Shown: one piece after another, positions 45,030-53,712 of the stretch | Layout: every line of letters starts with the position of its first letter | Position numbering within the stretch: the first letter of the stretch is position 1 | NCBI GenBank assembly: GCA_945893045.1 | Contig: CAMDEA010000010.1 | Coordinates: forward strand, 22,705-86,704 | Source of the DNA: Planctomyces sp. SH-PL62 | GTDB taxonomy: Bacteria; Planctomycetota; Planctomycetia; Planctomycetales; Planctomycetaceae | Reading direction: 5' to 3' | Length of the DNA stretch: 64,000 bases | Notes under the pieces: model-generated | Seen by the model: only the letters and a program-made list of their open reading frames with translations | What the model was told of the DNA's origin: nothing | The model's database searches: none | Program-made: the position numbers and the translations under genes

Positions 45030-45916
45030 TTCGAGGTCTCCTTCGCCGTCGTCTCCGCCTGAGGAAACGGGTATTGCGGAAACGGATTCGAGCGGCCGTA
45101 GAACGTCGCATCCAGCGGTGCGTTTTTCAGGTGTCCATATTCGGCGATCAGGTTGTCATTGAATGACGCTCGGACGCCATAGGACGTCAGCCGAGTGACC
45201 GCGATTCGCCAATGCGGCTTGGACTTCGCCTCCGTGGCCATCGCCTCGATCAAGGCAATCGCTTCGGGGTTCGTGCCCCCTTGCGTGTACGCGAAGACGG
45301 CTCCATCCACGATGCCGTCAGGTTCGCTGGCATACCGAAACAGCGGCGTGGTCAACGTTCGCAGTTGCCAATCGGTCGGCGGTTGTCCCCAGTTGCCGAT
45401 GACCTGAATCTTGCGAGCCAAACCGCGCATCTGAGTCAGCCGCGCGCTCTCGTTGTCGGAGGGCTGGCCCTCGGTCTCGCCGAGATCGTGATACCGAACG
45501 CCGGGACTCGCCGGTTTCCAAACGTCTCGCCCGTCGGCTTGCATCACGAACGGAACTGACGTGACCGACTCGATCGCTTCGCTCCAACTGGAGGGCGTTT
45601 CGGCGGGACCACCGGTCTCTCTGAGAAACGCCTTGCCGATCACCACCGGCCGGCGACCGTCGGTCCAAATGAAGACACCCCCATCGACAACACCGCTGAC
45701 CGGATTGCTCCACCGCAACGCGAGCTTCTCGTGCAGCGGAAACTTCGTCTGCGGCGAGTCGGCCGAACGCAGTCGGATGCGTTCCATCTTTTCGCGCAGG
45801 AAAGCAATCCGCTGATCGGCCACTGAGGTCTTGTCGTCGGCCGCTGCCGCGATGACGAACAGGCTCAGGATGCCGACCACGATTGGAATTTGAGATTTGA
45901 GATTTGAGATCTTCAT
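45026..45916 (-). CDS. Array paralog 10: exported protein of the GTDPE family
   Basis: This gene encodes 296 aa from ATG at 45916, preceded by a GGGGA ribosome site. The signal is IPIVVGILSLFVIAAAA. A start at 45994 adds another hydrophobic stretch and would abut the paralog 11 stop, and cannot be excluded. DDKTSVADQRIAFLREKMER is almost the same as in paralog 11, so the two are a tandem duplicate pair. Block 1 is LALRWSNPVSGVVDGGVFIW with GRRPVVIG. Block 2 is QLRTLTTPLFRYASE and VDGAVFAYTQGGTNPE. It ends FPQYPFPQ. Confidence 0.9.
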   Translation of the reverse strand: MKISNLKSQIPIVVGILSLFVIAAAADDKTSVADQRIAFLREKMERIRLRSADSPQTKFPLHEKLALRWSNPVSGVVDGGVFIWTDGRRPVVIGKAFLRETGGPAETPSSWSEAIESVTSVPFVMQADGRDVWKPASPGVRYHDLGETEGQPSDNESARLTQMRGLARKIQVIGNWGQPPTDWQLRTLTTPLFRYASEPDGIVDGAVFAYTQGGTNPEAIALIEAMATEAKSKPHWRIAVTRLTSYGVRASFNDNLIAEYGHLKNAPLDATFYGRSNPFPQYPFPQAETTAKETSK

Positions 45917-45994
45917 CAATAGTCCCCGATGACCACGACCAATCGCGCCGATCAAGATCCAACTCACGAAACAGCGCATCAGGTTCGACTTCAT

Positions 45995-46819
45995 TTATTC
46001 GGACTTCTCAGGAAAGGGGAAGGGATTGAGGGTGCGGGGGCGTTGAAACAGCGATGCGGTGCGGATCGCGGTTTGAATCTTGGCGGTCTCCAGCACGCGC
46101 CGGTCGTTGTGCCAGCCGCGGACTTGATAGGCGGTCAGTCGAGACGGAGCAGCTCGCCACACGCGGCCGTTGGCGGACTCGACGGCTTCGACGAGCACGA
46201 GAGCTTCGGGGTTTGTGCCTTGAGCGAACGCAAACAACGCGCCGTCGATGATTTTTTCGCTGGCCGACGTGTAGCGCAGCAGTGGAGCCGGCATTAGCCG
46301 CAATTCCCATTCGGACTCGACCCAGTTGTCAACGAATCGAAATTCGCGCGCGGCACGCCGCATCTGAGCCAACCGCAGCGATTCCGTGTCGGCCGGAACA
46401 CCGAGGTCGGCGAGTGTCTCAAACTTCACGCCCGGTTCGGCCGGTTCCCACGAGACCTGTCCGGCCTCGCTCATTCGCAGCCGGTTGTCGGAGATCGAGA
46501 CCAGCGTCTCGACGTGCAACGACTTGCGGCTGTTGAGATGACATTTCGCGAGCGCGATCGGCCGCCCGTCGCTGGTCCACACGAAGACGGCACCCTCCCC
46601 GCCGCTCACGGGATTCGACCACTTGATGATCGGCTCCTCGTGCAGCTTGCAGGCTTCATTGGACTCGCGAGTCGGAACGACGCTCATCGCGGCGACTCTT
46701 TCGCGCAGCCACTCCACCCGTTGCTTGGCCACCGAAGTCTTGTCGTCGGCCGAAGCCGTGATGCCGACGAATAGACCCAGCACGAGTGTCAGCGCGAGCC
46801 ATCGGATGACGCCAAACAT
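45995..46819 (-). CDS. Array paralog 11: exported protein of the GTDPE family
   Basis: This gene encodes 274 aa from ATG at 46819 with GGGGAG 7 nt upstream; a TTG at 46876 would overlap the EF-hand gene stop. The signal is RWLALTLVLGLFVGITASA. DDKTSVAKQRVEWLRERVAA pairs it with paralog 10. Block 1 is EPIIKWSNPVSGGEGAVFVW with DGRPIALA. Block 2 is ELRLMPAPLLRYTSA and IDGALFAFAQGTNPEALVLV. The end LNPFPFPEKSE is again paralog-10-like. Confidence 0.9.
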   Translation of the reverse strand: MFGVIRWLALTLVLGLFVGITASADDKTSVAKQRVEWLRERVAAMSVVPTRESNEACKLHEEPIIKWSNPVSGGEGAVFVWTSDGRPIALAKCHLNSRKSLHVETLVSISDNRLRMSEAGQVSWEPAEPGVKFETLADLGVPADTESLRLAQMRRAAREFRFVDNWVESEWELRLMPAPLLRYTSASEKIIDGALFAFAQGTNPEALVLVEAVESANGRVWRAAPSRLTAYQVRGWHNDRRVLETAKIQTAIRTASLFQRPRTLNPFPFPEKSE

Positions 46820-46872
46820 AACTTGCTCCCCTTGTTCGCGGACCTGCAACACGATTTGCTTTGCCGGCTCGG

Positions 46873-48795
46873 TCAATAATCACCCGTGATCACGATCAAC
46901 TGCTTGCCGTCGGGAGTCCAACAGGCGCTGGTGTTCGCGGTGGCGGGGTCTTGGCCTTTCAGCAATTGAGCCGGTTCGGCGGAGTTCGGATTGAATTCGT
47001 AGAGCTGAGAGATGGTTCGTTCCGGGCAATACATGCAAAAGACAATCCGATTGCCGTTGGGATGCCACGCGAAATCAGTCGAGATACTTTTGCCGGAATG
47101 ATGCACCTTGAGTTGCGGTTTGTCTGGGTCAATGCTGACGGTCGCGATCTCTTCGGTGGCGTCGGCTTTGAGTCCTTTGAAACAGATCCGTTGGCTGTCG
47201 GGCGACCAAGTCATGTTCCAGAAGATTTGGCGATAGTCCTTCGCGTTGTAGACCGGCGTCGTTTTTTCCGTCGCGACATCCAGCGTCATGATTTGCAGGC
47301 CGGAGTAGTACGCGATCTTCTTGCCGTCGGGAGACCATTGAGCGCCCCAGCCGTTGGTCAGCGGGCGCTGCTTCGTGCCATCAGCGTTGATGACCTGGAT
47401 GCCGGATTTCGAGAAGCTCAATTGCATCCCGTCCTTCGACCATGTCGGCATCATGCCGACTCCCAGGTTGCGAAGATTGTTTCCCTCGAAGTCGGTGATC
47501 AGCATCGTCTGACCGCTCAAATCCCCCTTTGGCCCGTGCCCATCGAGCGCGATCCATTTCCCATCGGGCGAGACCGCTGGCGAGCCGAGCGACGGGAAGC
47601 CCTTGATCCCATACAACTTTTTCCAACCGGTGCCGTCGGCATTCAGAGCGAACACCTCGCGCGGAATCTTGCGCTTGAAACGGAACTCCTGGGGATCGAG
47701 CTGTCCGTTCTTGTTCGCGTCGAACATGTCAAAGTAGACGAACCGGATCACCGGAAACGCGCCGCCAAAGAAGAACTCTTCGCGCGCGAGGAATCCATCT
47801 TCGTCGGCATCCGCGATGAGGCCGTGCCAATTCGCGATTGGATTCGCAAAAAACGTCAGCCGAAATTCATCGAGCGACAGCTTGCCGCTGCGGTCGCGAT
47901 CGAACGCTGGGAACGAGACCTGCGCCGACAGCTTGCACCAATCGGGCGTCCCGGCCAGCACCTCTGCTGGCTCAAGCTGACCATCGAGGTTGATGTCCAT
48001 GCGACGGAACTCGCCGATCGGATCGGTCCGGCGGAGCTGGCTCCATTCCAACCACGACACGAAGCCGTCCTTGTCGGCATCGGTTAAGTCGAACGTCTCC
48101 GACCCCTTGCCAGGAGGCGACCAAGCCCGCGCAAGAAACTCCATTTTATCCAGCCGGTCGTCCTGATTCTGATCGGCGTTAAGGAACTGCATGTGCTGCA
48201 CGATGCGACCATCCGGCATTCGCAGCAACTGCCCGTCGCTGCGCCGCACGCCCGCTTGAATCTCGACAAACCGCCGAGCCTCCGCGTGACTGACCTTGCG
48301 ATCCAGATTCGGATCGGCCTCCTGCTGCATCCTTCCGGTCAACGGTTCCTTCAGAGTCTTCGTGAACGCGGTCAAGTATTCGCCCACCGGAATCGTCCGC
48401 TCCGGATTCTGATCCCAGTCATCCAGCAACCCATCCAACACAGCCACGAATTGATCGACGACTTCCGTCAACGGATCCGAAATCGGTCCGCGCTGGTTGG
48501 CCGAGACCCCCGTCGGCAACGTCCAATACTCCTCCAACGACAAAAACCCGTCGGCATCGCGATCGAAGAGATCAAAGTCCCGCAGCGCGACCGCCGCCTG
48601 AGCCAGTGCGGTCGCGCCTCGGAACTCATCCACCGAGAGCCGCTTGTCGCCATTCCGATCCAATCGGACAAAATTCGCCGCGACAGCCTCGGGCACTTTC
48701 GGAGCCGATTCCTCCGCTGGAGCAACACTGCTCAACGCCATCACTGCGGTCATTGCGACGTTCATCACGAGCATTCGCGAGCGGTGTTGTCTCAT
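46873..48795 (-). CDS. Secreted protein with about nine EF-hand-like loops and a TolB-like beta-propeller
   Basis: This gene encodes 640 aa from ATG at 48795 (MRQHRSRMLVMNVAMTAVMA), a signal peptide. Calcium-loop motifs follow in series: DRNGDKRLSVDEF, DRDADGFLSLEEY, DPNLDRKVSHAEA, DQNQDDRLDKMEF, DADKDGFVSWLEW, DINLDGQLEPAEV, DRDRSGKLSLDEF, DADEDGFLAREEF and DANKNGQLDPQEF, covering about residues 45-400. The C-terminal 240 residues carry TolB/WD-like blades (VSPDGKWIALDGHGPKGDLS, WSPDGKKIAYYSG). It is probably a Ca2+-dependent surface or periplasmic protein. No enzyme motif was seen. It sits in the middle of the paralog array and was probably recruited to it. Confidence 0.9.
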   Translation of the reverse strand: MRQHRSRMLVMNVAMTAVMALSSVAPAEESAPKVPEAVAANFVRLDRNGDKRLSVDEFRGATALAQAAVALRDFDLFDRDADGFLSLEEYWTLPTGVSANQRGPISDPLTEVVDQFVAVLDGLLDDWDQNPERTIPVGEYLTAFTKTLKEPLTGRMQQEADPNLDRKVSHAEARRFVEIQAGVRRSDGQLLRMPDGRIVQHMQFLNADQNQDDRLDKMEFLARAWSPPGKGSETFDLTDADKDGFVSWLEWSQLRRTDPIGEFRRMDINLDGQLEPAEVLAGTPDWCKLSAQVSFPAFDRDRSGKLSLDEFRLTFFANPIANWHGLIADADEDGFLAREEFFFGGAFPVIRFVYFDMFDANKNGQLDPQEFRFKRKIPREVFALNADGTGWKKLYGIKGFPSLGSPAVSPDGKWIALDGHGPKGDLSGQTMLITDFEGNNLRNLGVGMMPTWSKDGMQLSFSKSGIQVINADGTKQRPLTNGWGAQWSPDGKKIAYYSGLQIMTLDVATEKTTPVYNAKDYRQIFWNMTWSPDSQRICFKGLKADATEEIATVSIDPDKPQLKVHHSGKSISTDFAWHPNGNRIVFCMYCPERTISQLYEFNPNSAEPAQLLKGQDPATANTSACWTPDGKQLIVITGDY

Positions 48796-48840
48796 GAGGA
48801 ATCCTTCTCGTGTCAGATTTGCTGATCGCACCCAATCCGA

Positions 48841-49674
48841 TTATTTGCTGTCCTGTTCGCCGACCTTCAACACCATTCGCCAGTAGCTATTCGTTGGCGG
48901 AGGAAACGTCTCGATGCGCGGCAGGTGATGCACTTCCTGGTCGTCATAGAGCACAACGATTTCCGCCGCTCCGGATCGTCCCACCGCGAATTGCCAGCGC
49001 GGCTTGGACTCACCGACCGGCTGTGTCGCTTCCAGAAACAGCGTCGCTTCAGGATGTGTGCCCACCACGATGGCGAAGATCGCTCCGTCCAACAACTGCC
49101 GTTCCCGATCTTCGTAGCGGTGCAGCGGAGCGGGCAGCACGCGCATCTCGTGCCGCGCGTTCAGCCAGATTTCATGAGACGAAAACTTGCGCGAGAACTC
49201 CTTCATCTGCCGCATCCGACCGGCGGGGGAATCAGCCGGCGACGGAGCATCCGGCAGCGGCTTGAATTTCAGGTCGCTCGACTTCGGAGTCCAGGACTGT
49301 CCCGTCCGCGCCGTCAGCTTGATGGGCTTGTCCGTGGTGGCGTGAAAGCAGAACCAATCCTGACGCTCCGCCTCGCGAATCATCTCCAGCACCGCGACCG
49401 GCCGCCCCTTGCGCCCCCACAGCCACACCGTTCCGTGAGTCGGACCTCGAACCGGTTCCGTGTATCGCAAGACGGGATTCTCTATCCGCTCGATCTCCGC
49501 TCCGGTCTCGGCATCCTGAATACGGAAGAGCTTCAAGTTCTCGCGTGCGATCTTCAATTGCTCCGCGGCTTCGGCGGCCGAGTCTTGTTTGGACGTCGGC
49601 AAGCCCTCTTGCGCGCGGAGTCCCGATGCCATGAGGCTGGTGACACAGGCAACGATCCAGACAGTCCGGGTCAC
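48841..49674 (-). CDS. Array paralog 12: exported protein of the GTDPE family (WG-G subtype)
   Basis: This gene encodes 277 aa with signal VWIVACVTSLMASGLRAQ. The shared ARENLKLFRIQDAETGAEIE and ENPVLRYTEPVRGPTHGTVW with WGRKGRPVAVLEM place it with paralogs 9 and 15. FHATTDKPIKLTARTGQSWT and PKSSDLKFKPLPDAPSPADS follow. Block 2 is HEMRVLPAPLHRYEDRERQL and DGAIFAIVVGTHPEATLFLE; GTHPE replaces GTDPE. It ends NSYWRMVLK. It is 45 bp upstream of the EF-hand gene start. Confidence 0.92.
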   Translation of the reverse strand: MTRTVWIVACVTSLMASGLRAQEGLPTSKQDSAAEAAEQLKIARENLKLFRIQDAETGAEIERIENPVLRYTEPVRGPTHGTVWLWGRKGRPVAVLEMIREAERQDWFCFHATTDKPIKLTARTGQSWTPKSSDLKFKPLPDAPSPADSPAGRMRQMKEFSRKFSSHEIWLNARHEMRVLPAPLHRYEDRERQLLDGAIFAIVVGTHPEATLFLEATQPVGESKPRWQFAVGRSGAAEIVVLYDDQEVHHLPRIETFPPPTNSYWRMVLKVGEQDSK

Positions 49675-49692
49675 AATGGATTCTCCAATGAG

Positions 49693-50556
49693 TTACTCGG
49701 TGCTTTCGCTGCCGTCGGCCGCGATGCCGGGAATGACCGCGTCACCGCTGCTGAACGTGTAGGTTTGGTCGAAGGCATATTTCACGGGGCTTCCCTTCCA
49801 GGCGGGCCGCTCATCGAGCGTCATTTCCAACTGCATCGCGCCGCTCAATCGACCGGCCGCATAGCTCCACTGCTGGCCGTCGGACTCGATGAACAAGGCG
49901 ATTTCGGGATTCGTTCCAAACACGAAGAAGAACAACGCTCCGTCCGCGTGCTCGGCAGACGACGGGACGTATCGGTCCACCGGCTGCGGGAGCAGTCGCA
50001 GTTCGTACTTCTCTTTTTGTTCGACTTCGCTCGCGGCGAATCGCTTTGCCAACGCTTTCACCTGCAACAAACGACGCTGTGCCGACGCATCGGGCGCGGG
50101 AGCATTCGGCAATTTTTGGAAAGCGAGGGCCGACTCGGTCGGTTGCCAGCGCATGTCGTTCGACGAGGCCGAGAAGGGCGTGGCCGTCAACGAGAGCTGT
50201 TCATAAACGATGCTCGGCTTGCCGTTGAAGTCACGCCACAGCTCGGTCGTGATGAGAGCCTTGGCGCGCCCTTCCGCACCGAGCTTCCAGACCGCCGCTC
50301 CCACGTATCCGCGAGCCGGATCGCTGTACCGCAAGATCGGTCGCTCGTTGAGCTTTTCCGGAAAGCCTTTGCTGGCCGACAGCGGCTTGACTCGAATCTC
50401 ACCGACACGGGACAGCATCAAATCGAAGCGGCTGGCCGCGAGCTTGTCGGCATTCGTCTTTGGCGGCGTGTCGGGCTTTGGGGCGTCTTGCGCGATCGCT
50501 GAGTTCGACAACATGCCCAACGAAACGGCGGCCACGAACAACATCCACGATTTCAT
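49693..50556 (-). CDS. Array paralog 13: exported protein of the GTDPE family
   Basis: This gene encodes 287 aa with signal MLFVAAVSLGMLSNSAIAQ. It is one of the more divergent copies. Block 1 is RPILRYSDPARGYVGAAVWK with EGRAKALI (GRP changed to GRA). No HEF is present; YEQLSLTATPF stands there. RWQPTESALAFQKLPNAPAP is the linker. Block 2 is ELRLLPQPVDRYVP and ADGALFFFVFGTNPE. The C-terminus FDQTYTFSSGDAVIPGIAAD is unique to this copy. Confidence 0.88.
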   Translation of the reverse strand: MKSWMLFVAAVSLGMLSNSAIAQDAPKPDTPPKTNADKLAASRFDLMLSRVGEIRVKPLSASKGFPEKLNERPILRYSDPARGYVGAAVWKLGAEGRAKALITTELWRDFNGKPSIVYEQLSLTATPFSASSNDMRWQPTESALAFQKLPNAPAPDASAQRRLLQVKALAKRFAASEVEQKEKYELRLLPQPVDRYVPSSAEHADGALFFFVFGTNPEIALFIESDGQQWSYAAGRLSGAMQLEMTLDERPAWKGSPVKYAFDQTYTFSSGDAVIPGIAADGSESTE

Positions 50557-50606
50557 CGCAATCCTCTTTCACGGGAGTCCGGCGCATCGAGTTGGAATCG
50601 CACGGA

Positions 50607-51455
50607 TTACTCTTTGAAATCAATCTCTCGGCGAAGGAAGAAATGAACCCAGTTCTCGTGCTTGACCTCTTTGAATTCCCAAATCGTTTTGTCGTCCAGC
50701 CGGAGCGCGCCAGGGTCAGAGGTCATGCGTGTATGAGCGTGATACCAGCCGAGCTTGCCCTCGCTGTCGCGCCGCGCTTCAATCGCCAGGAAGATCGTGG
50801 GGTTGGTTCCATTCGACGCCAGACTGAAGATCGCCCCGATGGGCAGTTTTGTTTCGGGATCGGTGTACTCGTAAAGTGGTTTTGGAAGCAGCCGCATCTC
50901 GACCTTGCTCTTTTGCGTGACCGGGGACACGTCGCCGGAGAATCGCCGCGACAGTGCTCGCATCTGCAATGAGCGAGTGGCGGCTCGATCGGCCGGCGGT
51001 TCGGCTTCCGGGATTGGCTCGAAAACCCAGCCCGGTTGTTTGGACTTGAACGTGTGGCCGCTCGACCAACTCACTTCGACATTCGTCTCCGCGAACGAGC
51101 CGAAGCAGATCGTCCACAGCGGGATGGCGACCAGATCGTTGACCTCGACCTTCTGAATCGCGACCGGCCGCGAGTTCAACGACCACACCCACAACGTCGC
51201 ATCGCTGATGAAGCGCGGCTCGTCCGAGTACCTCATCACCGGCTCGGCCTTCAATTCGCCGACTTGTTCCTTGCCATTCACGAGCACCGCGACGCGCGTG
51301 TTCTCCGAAAACGTCCGCGAAAACTTCAAGAGCTTCTCCGCGCGGTCCTTGCGCTTGGCGTCTTGTGCCGCTTTTTCATCGTCGGCCGAGATCAGGCCGC
51401 CGAGCAACAGGCTCAGCACGCATATCAGCGAGAGACTTGGAATGACGTGCCGCAT
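50607..51455 (-). CDS. Array paralog 14: exported protein of the GTDPE family
   Basis: This gene encodes 282 aa; ATG at 51455 overlaps the paralog 15 stop (TAATG). The signal is PSLSLICVLSLLLGGLISA. Block 1 is EPVMRYSDEPRFISDATLWV with NSRPVAIQK; no HEF. Block 2 is EMRLLPKPLYEYTDP and PIGAIFSLASNGTNP, where the DGA is IGA and the PE is PT. The C-terminus is EVKHENWVHFFLRREIDFKE. It is a divergent copy with key core motifs kept. Confidence 0.88.
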   Translation of the reverse strand: MRHVIPSLSLICVLSLLLGGLISADDEKAAQDAKRKDRAEKLLKFSRTFSENTRVAVLVNGKEQVGELKAEPVMRYSDEPRFISDATLWVWSLNSRPVAIQKVEVNDLVAIPLWTICFGSFAETNVEVSWSSGHTFKSKQPGWVFEPIPEAEPPADRAATRSLQMRALSRRFSGDVSPVTQKSKVEMRLLPKPLYEYTDPETKLPIGAIFSLASNGTNPTIFLAIEARRDSEGKLGWYHAHTRMTSDPGALRLDDKTIWEFKEVKHENWVHFFLRREIDFKE

Positions 51456-52357
51456 TACTTGTTTTCCTGTGTGTCGAGTTTCGATGTTGTCCGCCAATAG
51501 GAATTCGTGTTGCTGAAAATCTCATCGTATTTCACGGGTGGATCGTGATAGACCTCTTGGTCCTCGTAGTGGACGATGTGTTCCGCGAAGGAACTCCGGC
51601 CGATGCCGAATTGCCAAATCAGCTTACCGTCGTCTCTCGGCTGAATCGCTTCCAGGAACAACGTCGCTTCGGGATTCGTTCCCTGAGCCAGGATAAAGAG
51701 TGCCCCGTCGATGAGTTGTTGTTCGCGGTCTTCGTAGCGATGCACGGGGGTCGTCAACAGCCGCAGTTCGTGCCGTGAGCCGTCACCTTCTCGCCACGTC
51801 CACAATTGATGAGCCGCGAATTTCTGCGCCAACGCTTTCATCTGCCGCAACCGAGCGGCTGGTGTGGCGGCGGGCGCAGCAGCACCAGGTAACGGTTGGA
51901 ACTTCACGTTGCTCGATTTTGGCACCCAGGACTTCCCATTGCCCAAGTCCAACTTGATGGGAACATCGGTCGTGGAGTGAAAGGACCGATACCAGAGACC
52001 CTCTTTTCCGACCAAGGACATTTCCAACACCGCCACCGGACGCCCGCGCTGGCCCCAAATCCACAGTGTCCCATGATGTCCGCCCCACAACGGAGCCGCG
52101 TAGCGCAGGACCGGATGTTCCACCCGTGCGATCATCTCGCCAGTCATCGCGTGCCGGAGTCGCATCGGTGCGACTTGCTCCAGCGAAACCCGTAACTCCT
52201 CGCGCGAGCGTTTCGCTTCGTCCGACTCAGTCGCCGGAGCCACCGGTTGATCTTCTGCGAACAACGACAGTCCGCTCATCAAGAACGTGGCGACGGCAGC
52301 GGTCAACCACAGCGTCACCCCAAACAGCCAGTCGCCACAATGGTTTTGAGGACTCAT
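51455..52357 (-). CDS. Array paralog 15: exported protein of the GTDPE family (WG-G subtype)
   Basis: This gene encodes 300 aa with hydrophobic leader LTAAVATFLMSGLSLFA. Block 1, EHPVLRYAAPLWGGHHGTLW with WGQRGRPVAVLEM, is almost the same as paralog 9, and so are VPIKLDLGNGKSW, FAAHQLW, ELRLLTTPVHRYEDREQQLI and DGALFILAQGTNPEATLFLE. The end is TNSYWRTTSK. It is the clearest recent duplicate of paralog 9, although 14 kb of other genes now lie between them in order of position. Confidence 0.92.
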   Translation of the reverse strand: MSPQNHCGDWLFGVTLWLTAAVATFLMSGLSLFAEDQPVAPATESDEAKRSREELRVSLEQVAPMRLRHAMTGEMIARVEHPVLRYAAPLWGGHHGTLWIWGQRGRPVAVLEMSLVGKEGLWYRSFHSTTDVPIKLDLGNGKSWVPKSSNVKFQPLPGAAAPAATPAARLRQMKALAQKFAAHQLWTWREGDGSRHELRLLTTPVHRYEDREQQLIDGALFILAQGTNPEATLFLEAIQPRDDGKLIWQFGIGRSSFAEHIVHYEDQEVYHDPPVKYDEIFSNTNSYWRTTSKLDTQENK

Positions 52358-52392
52358 TTCGTCGGTTCCTTGAGGAAGTGATTTCTAGGGCA

Positions 52393-52809
52393 TCATGAAA
52401 GTGCGTGGAAAAACGAGAGGATCCCTCCCGCAAACCAGACGAAGATTCCGGACGCCCAGATCGCGAGCCGAAACACACGCAGCCACATGGCCTGTGGATG
52501 CCAGGCGACTTGTGTCAACGAGCCGACCGCCAAGCCAGCAAAACAATACGGGAGCAGCGACAGTGACGCTTGCAGACAGCAGCCTTGGAATCCTCGCGAG
52601 ATGGCTCCGGTCATCGGCCCCAGCACGCTCGCGGCTGTGACTGTGACAACGGTCCAAGGCTGCTCGCGGGCGTGGTCGAGTCCGCTACTCACGATGAGAA
52701 ATGTCCAAGTGGTGAAGGCGAGCCAGAGGACGGCCAAGATCACGACGTGTCGTCGTGTGAAATGCCGCGACATCCAGTGCTTCACGTTCGCCAACTCAAA
52801 CTGTTTCAT
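52393..52809 (-). CDS. Small polytopic membrane protein, unknown function
   Basis: This gene encodes 138 aa; it may instead start at residue 13 (MSRHFTRRHVVILAVLWL). It has four hydrophobic helices: about residues 22-38, 52-70, 80-99 and 108-130 (AIWASGIFVWFAGGILSFFH). Two cysteines are adjacent near residue 77 (GCCLQ). It is not a copy of the array family. It lies between paralogs 16 and 15 with 15 and 35 bp gaps and is therefore co-transcribed. No family was recognised. Confidence 0.75.
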   Translation of the reverse strand: MKQFELANVKHWMSRHFTRRHVVILAVLWLAFTTWTFLIVSSGLDHAREQPWTVVTVTAASVLGPMTGAISRGFQGCCLQASLSLLPYCFAGLAVGSLTQVAWHPQAMWLRVFRLAIWASGIFVWFAGGILSFFHALS

Positions 52810-52824
52810 GGTTGTGCTTCGACC

Positions 52825-53712
52825 TCATTCGGGAAACTTCTCGCCGGGGCCGAGTTGGTACGGGAAGACGTATTGAACGGACTTCGGTTGTCCAAACACT
52901 TTTCGTTCGGGGATCTCCCACACGACGGCATTGTCGAGCTTGGCCTTCAGCGCGTAGATCGACATCGGCCCGAAGCCGTATCGCCAGGACAGCCCGGATT
53001 CGCCGCGCACGCATTCCAGCATCAACACCGCTTCGGGGTCAGTCGCAAGGGCGTAAACGAACACCGCGCCGTCGATCGTTTCCTCGTCCGCTTTGCCGTA
53101 GCGATGCACGGGAGTCGTGAGCAGTCGCAGTTGATTGAGTTCCTTCTTCTCCCAGCCGAAGTCGTCCTCGACAACAAACTTCTCGGCCAGTCGCCGCATC
53201 TGTACGAGCCGCAGAGTTGGCGTCGCCGCCGGCTTCTCGGACGTGTCGAGCTTCTGCCATTTGGTCGAGGTCTCTGCTGGCGTCCAGATCGTTTGCGTCC
53301 CGCGCTTCATCACCACTTTGTCGCCGCAGAAATTGTGAAACTCATTGACGGCGTTCCGAGGCGACGTGAAGGAAAACTGAGCCATCACATCCGGGCGGCC
53401 ATTGCGAGTGAACAACGCGAGGATACCGATCTTGGTCCCGCTGACGGGATTGTCCCACACCAACGCCGGCTCCGGCCGCAGCTTCGATTCCTCCGCCTCT
53501 TCGCCAACCTGTATTTCAAAGTGCTTGACAGCGTCGGCCAGAAACTGCACGCGAGCTTTCCGCAGTGGAGCATCCTCCGGCTTCACGTCATTGCCATCAG
53601 TCTTCGGCTGATCTTCGGCAGACACGGGAGACATCAGCAGTGCGATGGCACAGCCCACGGCCAACATTCGTAGACGGCAATACGCGCGGTGATTCCAGCG
53701 GGGAGATTTCAT
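52825..53712 (-). CDS. Array paralog 16: exported protein of the GTDPE family
   Basis: This gene encodes 295 aa with signal MLAVGCAIALLMSPVSAED near residues 16-34. Block 1 is EPALVWDNPVSGTKIGILAL with NGRPDVMAQ; NEFHNF stands where HEFHSL is expected. IWTPAETSTKWQKLDTSEKP is the linker. Block 2 is QLRLLTTPVHRYGKADEE and IDGAVFVYALATDPEAVLML, with ATDPE for GTDPE. Its ATG overlaps the methyltransferase stop (ATGA at 53709-53712). Confidence 0.9.
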   Translation of the reverse strand: MKSPRWNHRAYCRLRMLAVGCAIALLMSPVSAEDQPKTDGNDVKPEDAPLRKARVQFLADAVKHFEIQVGEEAEESKLRPEPALVWDNPVSGTKIGILALFTRNGRPDVMAQFSFTSPRNAVNEFHNFCGDKVVMKRGTQTIWTPAETSTKWQKLDTSEKPAATPTLRLVQMRRLAEKFVVEDDFGWEKKELNQLRLLTTPVHRYGKADEETIDGAVFVYALATDPEAVLMLECVRGESGLSWRYGFGPMSIYALKAKLDNAVVWEIPERKVFGQPKSVQYVFPYQLGPGEKFPE

